Of a DNA stretch of 64,000 nucleotides, positions 22,737 through 34,455 are shown piece after piece. The notes beneath the pieces are model-generated. The model was not told where the DNA came from. It saw only the letters and a list, made by a program, of their open reading frames with translations, and ran no database searches. How positions within the stretch are numbered: the first letter of the stretch is position 1; each line of letters starts with the position of its first letter. The stretch spans positions 62,001 to 126,000 of the forward strand of contig CAKJVC010000098.1 of the NCBI GenBank assembly GCA_918026815.1, written 5' to 3'. This DNA is from Chalara sp. BL73. Lineage: Eukaryota; Ascomycota; Leotiomycetes; Helotiales. Position numbers and translations under genes: made by a program.

Positions 22737-24421
22737 ATGCTTTCCAAGTTCTTCAATTCTGCCCGAAATCTACTGAGCCATACACCTGAATCCGAGTCAA
22801 TCACACAGTCAACCAGTTCGAACCTCAGAGACAAGGCCATGGTAACAACCAGAGGTCAGGCAGTAGCCAGTGCGGAGAAGAAGGAGTCTTTGCCTTTAGA
22901 GATTCTTAAAAGCACAAGCAGCTCGCAAACATATCTCGGGGCGCAGGTTGTCCCGGAAGCATCAGAGAGAAAAGAGACGCTGCCGGTTCGCGCCAAGGAT
23001 GAGGAACATTCAACGAACCATACGACAGTAAAGGTGGTGATTCCAGCCGGTCGTGTGCTGGCGCTGAACGCAGCACAAGCTGAGGGACCTGGGTCGCAGG
23101 CAAAAGAGATTATAGAAATTGAAGATAGCCAAGCATCAGAAGCCGATGGTGAGGAGGAAGTGCTGGAATCAATCGAGGCAGCCAATAAGCCAGAGATTGA
23201 AGAGGACGCAGATGATGAAGCGGCAGAAGAATCAAAAGAAAGAAAGATCAACAAGATACAAAACGAACCCCCACAGGTGCGCCGGACTACTAGGGAAAAG
23301 GAAACGGCGAAAGTTTTTAGCTCAGCGAAAGCCTCCGATATACAAAAGGCTGTGGAGGTCGAAGCACAGAAAGCGAAGGTCCCCAAGCCAATTAAAAAGG
23401 AATCGAAGCAAGATATTGTCGAGATTTCGGATGATTCGCAGAATAGCGACGATGTTGCTCGTCAGTCCAAGGCTCCTCTTGATGTTGTGGGCGAATCGTC
23501 AGGCATACAAGAAATACTTCAGATGGAGGATGTTTCGCAGAACAGTCCTCCTGAAAATTTTCTAACTAAGAGCGGGAAGAGAGGATCTACAGCTCAATAT
23601 ACACCTTCGAAATCACGATTCCAACCAAGTACATCGCCAGCAACTCTTGCAATGCCTACACCCGTGACATCCAAGCACAAGCGTTTCGGTAGTGAGGATC
23701 CAGAACCTGCGATATTCTCTGCAGCAGCAGAACCCATCACGATAGACGAAGAAGAGGATTCGGGCGATGATGACGACGCACCAGAAGAGTTCGGCAAAGA
23801 AGACGCCTCAAAAGCCCTTAAAGCGCAAGAGCGAGATGCTGCAAAGGCTATCAAAGAGTAAGTTCCGGCAATCTCATGCAAGGCCTATCTTCCATATTCA
23901 TGAGCAGGAGACTAACGCCCTACAGGCAGCAGGCAGAACTCAAATCCAAACGCCGAGACCGCGAAGCTGCTTTACAAAAACAAGCATCGGCCTCAAACAA
24001 ACGTAAAAGAGACCGCCACACTACCGCTCCATCAAGCTCCAAAAAACCGCGCCTTTCACCCTCCGAAGATGCGATGGACTTCAGCGAAACGACATCCACG
24101 ACCCTGAAGCCCACACACGTCACACGCGCCGTGATACCCGAATTTTTGCCTGAGGAATATCTCGAAGAGGACTCTGATAACGATATCCCTATCGTAGAAA
24201 AAGAGTTACTGGTTCAGAGGAAGAAGAAATTTAACCACAGAGGCCTTTTGGAGGAGAAGCTGAAGGATAGGAGGAGGGGAGGGACGATATATAGGGTATC
24301 TCAGGCGACGAGCGTAAAGTTAGCGCCGAAGGCGAATCTGCAGGCCAAAGACAACTTAGCCCGGATGATGAAGGGTGGGAACAGGAAACCTTCCTCGGGC
24401 GGCTTCTTTAAGAAGAGGTGA
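22737..24421 (+). CDS. UTP16: U3 small nucleolar RNA-associated protein 16 (Utp16/Bud21)
   Basis: Nucleolar SSU-processome component acting with U3 snoRNA in 18S rRNA maturation. 538 aa in two exons, 22737-23857 and 23926-24421. The 68-bp intron has GTAAGT, a GACTAACG branch and TACAG, and restores AIKEQQAELKSKRRDREA. The N-terminal two-thirds are low-complexity with alternating acidic and Lys-rich blocks (for example EEDADDEAAEESKERK), typical of nucleolar proteins. The C-terminus has the family signature: TRAVIPEFLPEEYLEED, KKKFNHRGLLEEKLKDRRRG and GTIYRVS. An alternative start at 22839 (MVTTRGQAVAS) would drop 34 residues. It is one of the few plus-strand genes in the window. Confidence 0.85.
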
Positions 24422-27400
24422 TGGTCATGGTGGCTAGCGCTGTGAGCGCTCGTTGAATTGGCATTGTATATAGGATGGTCAATAGTCTACGGTTATGCTG
24501 TGGATGAGGCAATCGTCAATGATAGCTGCTTAGACTCATGTCCTGGATCAGAACCCATGGGTTTACATGATGTACTAGAGTCAATAGAGAGCTCTCAAGT
24601 CTAAATAATGCGACCTGGGAACTTGATCTCCGTCGTCTTGTGTATAAGGTAAGCTGTATCTACTTCTGCGCCCCCAACCCCTTTAATAAGCGAGAGTGAG
24701 AATGCACATCGCACACCGGCTGTTAGCCCGTGGAAGGGGGAAGTACAGTCTACTGCAAGGCATAAGATCAGGAAATGTCTCGCTTTTGAAGCCTTTTATC
24801 TAATATCGGGCGCGAATCCACTATACAAGAGGCTTTGCAAGATACCCTACACCTGCCTTGATTTACAGACAGGAGCGCGGCCAGAGGAGAGATGTCAAAT
24901 AAGAGTGCGGCTGAGTGTACGCTTGCAATCTAACTGCGGTGAAGGCTCACCGGGTCGTAAGCAGCAAGATGGAAAAGGTTGAGGAGGAGCGACACCATGG
25001 GTCTATCCGTGTCGGGACCTGCTCCGGGGACCAAAGGTCGAGCAGCGGTCACGGCGCAACTGATCCAGCCACGCGCCAGGAACGAAAATATGCTAGGCAG
25101 CAACGCTGCATAGGGAGGAGCGAAAATTCTGCAATTCCCGCTTTTCTCCAGAAATAGCTGGGCATGGAAGCTTGTTATCCGGCTCCTCAAAAGGCAAAAC
25201 TACCGGAATCAGGCCATGAGACGATCATCCGTCCGGATCACTGCGGTGGATCTCGATGACAAAGGTGTGTTTCAAGCACCATCTTAGTTACGTGTAGGAA
25301 CGTCCAGACCGCAATCGAGTCCGATGGGCATTGATTCAAGATCTTGCGTGGCCTGTCCGTAGCGGATATCGTATCTACGGTATTAGCCAGCCCGTCGTTT
25401 CATAGGCAGGCAAAGAGGTTGGTGATCAGATTTTGGGTCCCGGTAGCAAACTCCAATTTTTTTAATATGGCCATCTAGTGTGATAGATGTGAACGTATAG
25501 TGTGCTCGTCTTTTACGCACGTCATTATACATTTGAGAGGAGGTGAGTAGGAGGAGCCAGCGTGTTGTGGTACGATGAACTGAATTAAAAGATATTAAGG
25601 CTAGGCAAGGCATCTCTGTGGAGCAGAGAAGAGCTTCAGGATATGATATGCCGTCGCTGAGACGGATAGAGGCAACCCACAACGATTACCCGCTAGAGGG
25701 GTATATACAACGTTGGTGGGGCAAGTCACATGAAAATCATGTGAGGGATTATTCTTTTCTCAGACCAAGGTTGTGCCTGATAAAAAATACATAGCAGTAG
25801 TGTCGACAGTATTTCACTCAGTTTTGAGTGAAAATATGCTCATCATGCTCCGTACACGAGTTGGCAACCATTATGTGATTCATCACAATCTTTCCCCTCA
25901 TTACGTGCTCACCGCTTTCGCAAAGGTTCGACTTTCACACAATTATAGTCGTGATAGTGTACGAATAGTGCTAATCGAATGTATGACAAGAGGAAATGGC
26001 CCTCATTTGCGAGAATATCCGGTTTTTATGAATGGATGGCCAAAAGTGTATATAAGCTCAAGGTCGGAGAGTTGCACGACATGGTCTGAGTTTCAGGCGT
26101 CCAATGATACTGACTTGTGGTGCTTTAATCGATTCCTTGATGGTAAAAGAATGAACCTTGATGATTCTGGGACTCGGGTAGGCCTTACGAGTACGTGCTT
26201 TGAGAGGTCAGTGAGGCGATGAGGGGTATCACGAAATTGAGGCTGACAGATGCTGCAATATCTCTATATCTCAAAGCATCTCCGGTAGGTTGGTCTATTA
26301 CCTCGCCGCGTCAATACAGCTTCATATTGCGTTTCTTACTCGTATCTCCTTTCGTCATCTAAAATCATTTCGAGTTCGGCACTTCATTCCTGTACCAGTT
26401 CTCATTGGATGAACAGATTTTGTGTTGTGGAGAATACAGGATGGCGAAAGCCGTCAAGGTGAGGCTCTCAAGGTGCGCGCGTTCAACGACACGCCTGACG
26501 ACACGCAACAAATTTTATGGGTAGCTTGAACGTGTAAAATTCTTAGCCGCCAAGACATGCGTTTTAATATGGGGGAGCGGGTTGAATTATGCCCTGCATG
26601 CTGCATAGTTCTTGTCCTAAGCTCAATTCCAGAGCTTGTTGTAGCGCCTTTGTGTTTCGCTCCTTGCCCGCAATCCCAGAACGTGGCTCGACATCTTCGA
26701 GGTGTTGGCCGCGATTCACCCCATAGAACAGGGTCCAACAGATTGTGCTATAAGTAGGTACCCGTGGGGTTGGAACTTTGATATTAATTGCCAGCCACCC
26801 ACTCCCTGAGGAGGGCAATGTCCAGGCGCCAGCTGAGGCATCAGCTTCCCACGAATAAAAAGACGATGGCATATCATGATCAAGGTTGCTGCCCTCACTG
26901 TTGTACTGTAGCCGTCTAAATCCAACGCTCTGCCATCAAGGGGTCACTTTTTAATGGAGTTGTAGCGTTCATCCAGTGTCTGCCATAGGTAGATCAACTC
27001 ACGCCGCAGCAAAGCGTGAACAAGGAATGACGGCAGTGGCGTCGGCTTACTTCTTTGAGAGATATGTGCCTGGTCTTCCCTACTGTAGAATGTAGTGGGG
27101 GATCCCAGGAAGTCACGAATGCAAGAGAAAGCCAGCGCAGAGCCATCAAGGTCCTGGAGAGGAATACAATCTTTTCACCGTGTCCAGACGTGCATATACC
27201 ATATCTTTGTTGGTGAGCTGGAAAGCAGCTAAAGATGCAGTAAGGGAGATGCATATCGTGTATCATAGTGTGTTGCAGCAGGATCATTTAGCGAAACCAC
27301 CCCCTCTGTGGTAGGCAGATGAGGCAGGTGAGGCAGGAATTTGGGGGGTCGTTTAGAGGGCAGCTGTGGGAGAGCTGTTTGCTGACTCGCTGTGTACAAC

Positions 27401-28644
27401 TATCAGAAGTAGCAGTGGGGGGGGAAACAAACCAGGTGAAGCGAGACTCATTCGGTAAAAAAAACGAGTTTGTGGGCTGGGCTTGGCTGGGCTGATAATC
27501 GAACAGCTTGTTTGGAGGATGTTCCATCTCGACACGCCCATGATCTATCACCTCCCCCCCGGTACGATACCGTACAGTAACCCATATGACCGAACAGTGG
27601 CACCCAGGGGGGTGGGTGCGGGATTCTTTCTAGAGGGTTTTTTTTATGCCGCAATGTGGACCTGGCTTAACGCAACGCAGCACGCAACATCAAAGACATC
27701 AGGAACGTGCCAGATCATTTGTGGAGCAGAGACCCTGAAAAGGTAGGCTTAAGCTAAGAAGTATTCATTTTACCGCCGTAAGGAATAGCCCATGGTGCAA
27801 TGTGTGATCCAGCTATATAATAATAAGCTGTAGCCCCCGACCAAATTTACTCGCCCCATTGTGTCGACTAAAGACTCGGTAGTGCTGAGTCGCCATCACG
27901 GAATCTGGTAGCAAAACCACGCTATCAATAACACCTTAGCGGTCAGACTTTATCCTCCAAGTCTTACAGGACTTACTTGCCTGATTTTCTTTTTCGCCAG
28001 GAACATTGAACATTCGAAAACAATTGTTTCTTTATTACGATACATCTTATCCGCATACAAAGATACTTTTCAATCATCTCTTTCGATTGCCATTATCATT
28101 GTGGTAGAAAGCCGATTGTCACTAAGTACAACTTGGACAATCCGTTCTGGGTCCCCTCCCAAAGCATCCCCCCGGCTCACACACCCCTTACGCTTTGTTG
28201 CTGGAGAACAGGGCCATCACGAATAATCACCATCACCACCACCAACACATTCTCCGATCTATTTACCGTAGAATTTACACGGCAATCTCTTCTCCGTCAT
28301 CGGAAGGCTCTTCCCTCCTCAGTAATCTCGGAATTACACAACATCCAGCTCATTCATCAATCCAAATCCAATCGTGTCGAGGTGTCGTTATCAGGTCCCC
28401 AGCATTTTCCAGTCCGATAACGCAATCTTGCGGTAGCCTCTAGCCCTACTTGGGACACCCCACCCCGGAGCCAGCCAAGGACTGCCGCTATCACGAGGAA
28501 AAGACGCCTTATCAACTGTCATTTTCTCAAATTTAAAAAAAGAGAAACATTTCCTCAGAAGGAGTCACAAGACCCACTTCGCGCTATATCCAGCTATATA
28601 CATACATACATACATCCATCCATCTACTTTCTTCATCCTTTCAG
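24422..28644. other. Long intergenic region, no supported gene
   Basis: More than 4 kb without a convincing exon. Open frames of up to 149 codons (25773-26222 plus) show no motif or splice support. Short GC-rich stretches occur near 27530-27610. Near 28600-28625 there is a CATA/CATC microsatellite, followed by a pyrimidine-rich tract ending in TTTCAG at 28644, a likely 3' splice site for the next gene. Confidence 0.55.
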
Positions 28645-29938
28645 CCTTCCCAATTAATATCTGGGGACGGTTGAAAAGAGCTGGAAAGGAAACAACCGCC
28701 AAGCTGGCACAGTCACGCCCCCCACCAGTCCGCACGCATTCTGTCGTTGCAACTCCACCACCACTATCTCCAAGAACCTTGAACGAAAAACACTCTGATA
28801 AGAAGCATCACCACCACCACAGTCGCAGAAAAAGTGGTGGTTATGACAAAAAGCCAGGAGGTCGGCCAGCACCGTTGACGAGGCGCACTACCCCGCAATA
28901 TGCCCCCAAAACCAGCACTGGCCGGAACCACAGGGACCACGACGATACACCCAGGGATAGCGGAGAAAGCTTCCCACAATACTGGTATGTTTTTTTTCTT
29001 TTGCGCGCGCGGGGGGGAGTTCATGGGGGTTGCAGCAAACATCAGGAACATTCGGGAAAGTGTGGGGTGCATGAGACAGAATCATGGGACGTGACGCTGA
29101 CGAATTGGATGATAGCATGAGTTGCGAAAAGCAATTCCTGCCTGCGAACAGCACCGTCATCTATTGCTCCGAGGCGTAAGCAAATTTCCTCACCGCAATC
29201 TGGAGTTGCACCACTCTAACAGAGTTTGATAGATGTCGATTACACGATCATGCTCCAGCATATACCCGCTCGCATTCTTACTCAGCGTATGCGCCGAGCG
29301 CACATTCTCCTCCGCAATCCCCATATACACGTCATCTCGGAGCGAACGGATCGCAAACTTCCTTCGATGACGGCCCAGATATTATTCCAAGGGCCTCACC
29401 GACACAGATAAGGCCAAGGTCGTATTTCAATTCAGATCCATACCCACAATCCTACCATCAACCCGCGTCGGTTCCAATAACCCCAGCTCCATCCAATATC
29501 TACACAAGCACGAGGTCAAGTACGGCTCTTGCCAGCTTAAGGGAGCTAGCTACAGCGCTGCCCAGAACAAGCGGGCGCGGAGACGACAGCCCGCCTAAGA
29601 GTGCGGCAAGCAGCATGTCGAGAACAGGTTCTGGTGTCTGGAACTACATGCCCTTCACCACCAGCAAGAGCACGGTTCCAACTCCAGCAAGCTCATACAC
29701 CCAATCAGGATACGCAAGTCAAACTTATGGCGCGTATTCGAGTAATGGGTACCCAGTCAAGAAAGAGGAATACTCGACCGCAAAGAGCTACGGGTATACC
29801 GTGGCTCCGCCGATAGGGCAGTATGGAAACACAGGAGGAATGGGAATGGACCGACCTCTTCCACCGAGGACCGGCGGGGGATATGGCCATCGGCCGAAGA
29901 GCATCGATTTAGTAACCCCATTTTCCCTTGGGCACTAA
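28645..29938 (+). CDS. Ecl1-type life-span regulatory factor (zinc-binding CxxC protein), 5' end unresolved
   Basis: Exons 28645-28984, 29116-29175 and 29233-29938 join in frame. Intron 1 (131 bp, CTGAC branch) creates FPQYCMSCEKQF. Intron 2 joins IYCSEA to CRLHDHAP. Together they rebuild the CxxC...YCSxxC zinc motif of the Ecl1 family (PF12855), small proteins that extend chronological life span in fission yeast. The rest is Ser/Pro/Tyr-rich, with RPRSYFNSDPYPQSY, SLRELATALPRTS and a C-terminal RPKSIDLVTPFSLGH. Before the zinc motif lies a His/Arg-rich region (KKHHHHHSRRK). The frame has no in-frame ATG before the zinc motif. The likely acceptor at 28644 implies an upstream exon that I could not find, or a non-ATG start such as the TTG at 28671 or the ATC at 28659. 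Confidence 0.75.
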
Positions 29939-32182
29939 ATTCATCGTACACATTATGAATTAGGAGTAAGGGACCAGCAAGCGTTATCATTCATTACATA
30001 CGATACGGCGGAGCATTGCATTAGGAAATACGGCGTTAATATAGAGAGTAGGGTTAGGCATTCTGTTGTGAAGTCTGCCGGGGTAGCAATATCCCTTAGT
30101 GAGTTTGGATGGTGGGCCATTTATGACGCAAATCTCAGCTCTGTGGCAAGGAAATGTCGATGAGGGAAGTGAGCATATACCACGATTTAGCTAATTAATA
30201 AATATGAAATATCATGACATTGCACCACCATCCTCAGCATTTACTTTTGAGCATCATTGCAGATACCACGACTTCAAGCATGAAGGACGTGTCATGAAGA
30301 TTCACAACTCCCGATTGTAGTTCAGCGGAAGCATAGACGATATCGAACGCAATATATCAGTCATCTCAACACAGCATGATCAGCAATGCCTTCCGTCGTT
30401 TGGAGAGGGCAGAACGCAGTTCTGAGTGTCCATTGTCTTTGTTTTCTTCTCCTCTGGATGCTTTCAAACCAAATAATAGGTTCCACCCATTCAGGGGCAG
30501 CTCGCTTAGCAAAAATGTTACCATCACGTGCACTCCCAATGTGTGGGGAGCATGTTCACGTCCGCCTAGCATTGCTTTTCCAAAACCCGTATGGCCCGGG
30601 CTGTTTATGCCGTTTGCGTTGTTGCCCATCTTATTAAAGCATGGCTCAGCAGGTAAATATGCTACCTTTACACCTCTCTCTCTCTCCGCCGTGCCACATA
30701 TCCATCCCCACCTTTGCTCCTCCTCCTTCTCGAGCGGGATTCGCCGTTGTGTGTAGCCTTCCAAGAAAGACTTGGTTTTGCGCTCCGGGCGTGCGGGCGC
30801 CGGGTAAGATGCATTTTTGGGGAGGCATTATGCGGGTTTCTCCCCCGCGAAATATTGGGGGTTCAAGCCTGCCCCGATAACGAGGAATAACAAGGCACTA
30901 TACGCCTTCGACGTGCGTCAAATCAACTGCTCATGCCCCTTTCAGTGCACCGCACGCAACTTGCCAGGCGCGGCCCCTCGTATATCTCCAGGCCGGGGTT
31001 TTCATTCCACGCTGGCGGAATGGCGAAAGCCGTTTCGGGTTGTTTGATGCAGAGACTCTGGAGGGGGAGGGGGGCTCTTGTTATAGTTTACAAGCACGCC
31101 CACATGGGACACCAAGCCATTGATTCCCGTTTCAGGGGCTCCTCATCACGCCGGCCCTCCATTCATGTACCAGGAGGATGCATTTCTACGCTCCATCGTG
31201 CGGACGGGTTCTGGCAATTTCGGTGCTTGCGCAATGCGGCATGCTCTCTCGGCTTTAGATATCGCAGTATCGAGCCCAAAGGGGATAGGCCGCCGGGTTG
31301 GTCCCGGAAACGAATATCTTTGTAGCAACAGGTGGAACGATAGCAGATCCGTGGCATGTGTTGTGACATGGTACAAAGAAATTTTATCTAATAAATATTT
31401 ACATCGGAGAGCGAAAGATGAAGCAAAGCAGAGATCAGGTTGTTTCTTATCCTTATTGCGGCCAGAGAAATTCTGCTTCGCCGTGAAGATGAAAACACTT
31501 TTCATAACGCTTAACATATAAGGAGGATAAGACTATTTTATAGCTCCATAATTATTTTAAAATTTAACCGCTGGCCAATTTGGATGACCACATGCTTGCA
31601 TATTCTTTGCTTTAGACCATTCAGTAAGTCCAGCTTCTAGGTTATTGCATGATAGGGGCTCGCTTAATATACGAATCACGTGATTCAGACCGAATTTGAT
31701 CATGGCGATGAATTCCAGGCTGTTCAACATCATCGATAGAGGAATCACGAAATGGGTGATATAATGGCAACTGCACGCACTAGTGACCTCGTGATATTTA
31801 CGTGAATATTAAATCAAAAACTAAGCAATCGGAGCAACTTGAGCCCGCCTGGCCAATCAGGCGCGTCGAGTCGTAACGATTTTGTTCAATGCTTTGTAAC
31901 CACAATCATGAGTCAGTTATTAACTAATGCCGATTTCCACGTATAGAGGCAATGGTGAACCAATGGTATTCGATCTTGGCAGGATATACGCCCTAGGTGT
32001 AGTTCTGAGAGTTGACCGTTATTGACAATAGTAAGCATATATCTATCTCGTACCCCGAGTATTCCGTTTGGAGATGCTGTTTAAAAAAAAAAACTCTCTT
32101 ATATGCACATTGTTAGCTTGGGCCTTAGCGAAACCGATTTTCTACAATTTTCTTTTCCAGATCTCCTTCTGTCCGGCTCAAA
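29939..32182. other. Intergenic region, no supported gene
   Basis: Open frames such as 30376-30756 (plus), 30366-30764 (minus) and 30933-31325 (plus) overlap on opposite strands and show no family signal. The last 200 bases before 32183 form the likely promoter of the reductase gene, with an A10 tract near 32084 and a CT-rich leader. Confidence 0.55.
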
Positions 32183-33034
32183 ATGGCAATTCCTAAACAA
32201 ACCGTTCTTATAACAGGTTGCTCGGATGGGAGCCTCGGCGCCGCATTAGCAGTCGCCTTTCACAAAGCCGGTCTTCATGTCTACGCCACCAGCAGAAACC
32301 CCTCCAAGATGGCGCATCTCGCCTCCCTGGGCATCGAAACACTGACCCTGGATGTGCTGTCCGACAGCTCCATCGCAGAGTGCGTCTCCAAAATCCCGAG
32401 CCTCGACATCCTAGTCAACAACGCAGGCGCCAACGCCATGATGCCCGTGGCCGACCTCTCCATCCCGGAGGCCAAGAAGCTCTTCGACCTAAACGTCTGG
32501 TCCTACCTGGCCGTAACCCAAGCCTTCCTGCCGCTGCTGCTGAAAAGCAAAGGCATGATCGTGAACCAGACCTCCATCTCCTCCGTGACGAGCGTCCCCT
32601 TCCAATCCACGTACACGGCCTCGAAGGCCGCCATAGCGATGTACTCTGACGCGCAGCGGCTCGAGCTCGCGGCCTTCGGCGTCAGGGTCGTGGATCTGAA
32701 GACCGGCGTGGTGAAGAGCAATCTCGTCAAGGCCGTGCAGGAAGGCAGCCCAGCCAACACCGAGCTGCCGAAGGGCTCGATATATGCGCCGGCGAGAGAG
32801 GTCGTGGAGAAGGCGCTGCGGCAAGAGGGGTTCGTCAACGCGGGGATAGAGGGTGCCGTTTGGGCGAAGGCCGTCGTGGGCGACTTGCTGAGGAAAAACG
32901 TCCCGCCGGTAATTTGGAGGGGCGAGAATGCTTGGTTGGCCTGGGCCGCTACCATGCTGCCGTTTGGAATGCTGGATAGCAAGGTGAAGGAAATGACGGG
33001 GATGGATATCGTGGAGAAGATTCTGCGGTGCTGA
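32183..33034 (+). CDS. Short-chain dehydrogenase/reductase, AYR1-like
   Basis: Single-exon gene of 283 aa. The N-terminal VLITGCSDGSLGAALA is the dinucleotide-binding motif in the form typical of fungal 1-acyl-dihydroxyacetone-phosphate reductases (AYR1 type). VLVNNAGA-like ILVNNAGA, a catalytic Ser in NQTSISS, and YTASK (Tyr-x3-Lys) complete the catalytic set. The length fits the family. The C-terminal third has hydrophobic stretches (ENAWLAWAATMLPFGMLDS) that may associate with lipid droplets or ER, as in AYR1. The coding part is clearly richer in C and G, especially at third codon positions, than the AT-rich flanks and most neighbours. Substrate assignment is tentative, because this subfamily is large and often sits in metabolite clusters. 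Confidence 0.85.
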   Translation: MAIPKQTVLITGCSDGSLGAALAVAFHKAGLHVYATSRNPSKMAHLASLGIETLTLDVLSDSSIAECVSKIPSLDILVNNAGANAMMPVADLSIPEAKKLFDLNVWSYLAVTQAFLPLLLKSKGMIVNQTSISSVTSVPFQSTYTASKAAIAMYSDAQRLELAAFGVRVVDLKTGVVKSNLVKAVQEGSPANTELPKGSIYAPAREVVEKALRQEGFVNAGIEGAVWAKAVVGDLLRKNVPPVIWRGENAWLAWAATMLPFGMLDSKVKEMTGMDIVEKILRC

Positions 33035-34455
33035 GTACGATGCCCAAAATGTACTTATGCATCCTAGCGCTTTTCAACATTTGTATTTGGCAAGTATAGC
33101 TGTCAGCTTTGCTGTTGCTGCCACGCAAGAAGGGCTTCTAACGTACTGTATTATAGGATATATCAAGTGCTGGTGATCTATCTGTATCACAAAGCCATGT
33201 CCCGATATGTTACTAAGTCAAGATCAGAGTCCTAATATACAAGTGCAACTTTCCAAATTCCCACCACCACTGCTGCCACTCGAATAGCGTGACTTTTCGC
33301 TATTTTGGCAACGCAAGATCAATTTGAGGTTCAAGTGTCAATCTTGCATGGTGTTTATAGACAATTGCACAAAAAACCACCGCCGCAACTACAAATCTAC
33401 TTGTCTGTAGATATTATTTCTTATTTTATCTCATTAGCCCACTGTGGTAAATCGATTACACAGCCTTCTCTCAGCCATATGCATATCCGATAGCAGCTTG
33501 CCTGCTGTTTCCAATAACGGGGGGAAGTGAGAAAAGGAAGCTGGGATTCAAAGGCTCTTACTCCCAAGCATCCACTCAATGTCCTTGTCATGTTACCCTT
33601 TGTGGGAACCTTGCATCACTCGACGTGAGGTCCCGAAGGGATGTCAATTCATTGCAATGCCAGGGTCCTATATAACAGTGTGTGTTTTTGTCACGTGACA
33701 GCCATCTTCAATTAAGTTGGAAGCACCTTCTGTCTTGAGCATCGACATCCAAGAGGTTGTCAATCCACATGGCAGGTGCATGGTAGAAGCGCGGGCTCCT
33801 CGTACTCCCCATACCGAAGTTCCTGCGTTTTTAGAAGCTAAATTGTTGATGAGACCTGGCCTTAGATGACTGTATTGAGTGTATGTTATGGTCGGTATTC
33901 CATTACAAAAGCTGCCAAAGGATATGTTATTGATGGCAATGAACCACACTCAACACATCCAGTAAAAGCGGTTTGGTTTAGGTCGTATAAGTGTAAGAAG
34001 TTTTCCTTGGGTAAACTTAGTATCCATGGTTCCTGAGCTTGTCGCTATGGTTAGTCTTTATAATTTGCATTCCGTGGCATGAGGAGGACGATAAATTCTT
34101 GAGACTATAGTATACATACTGAAGGATATTGAAATCATGCTGTGATCTGGCTCTCAAGAATACTAACCAGTGAGTATAACTCCACTTGGGCACATTCGTA
34201 TTTTACAATTCCTTCTATGTCTATCCTCAGATCCAGCTGCCGCTCTTCTTGCAGTCTATCGCATCTTCCCATAGTATCTCTACGCCATCTGAGGAGCTAA
34301 AATAGCAAATCATCTCCGCACAGCTCTATCATTGCCTTGGCTTCCTCTTGTGCAACCGTATCACCTCCTATGGTTCCACGACCATGTTGCCATCCCTTCG
34401 GCGCTTAAGCTAGTGTGCTTTCAAAATTATGTCCTGATCGCATCCCTTCCACATC
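33035..34455. other. Intergenic region, no supported gene
   Basis: AT-rich sequence with only short open frames and no motif support. Confidence 0.6.

Noticed and set aside
30366..30764. Overlapping 126- and 132-codon frames on opposite strands
   Set aside because: Neither has motif, start context or splice support.
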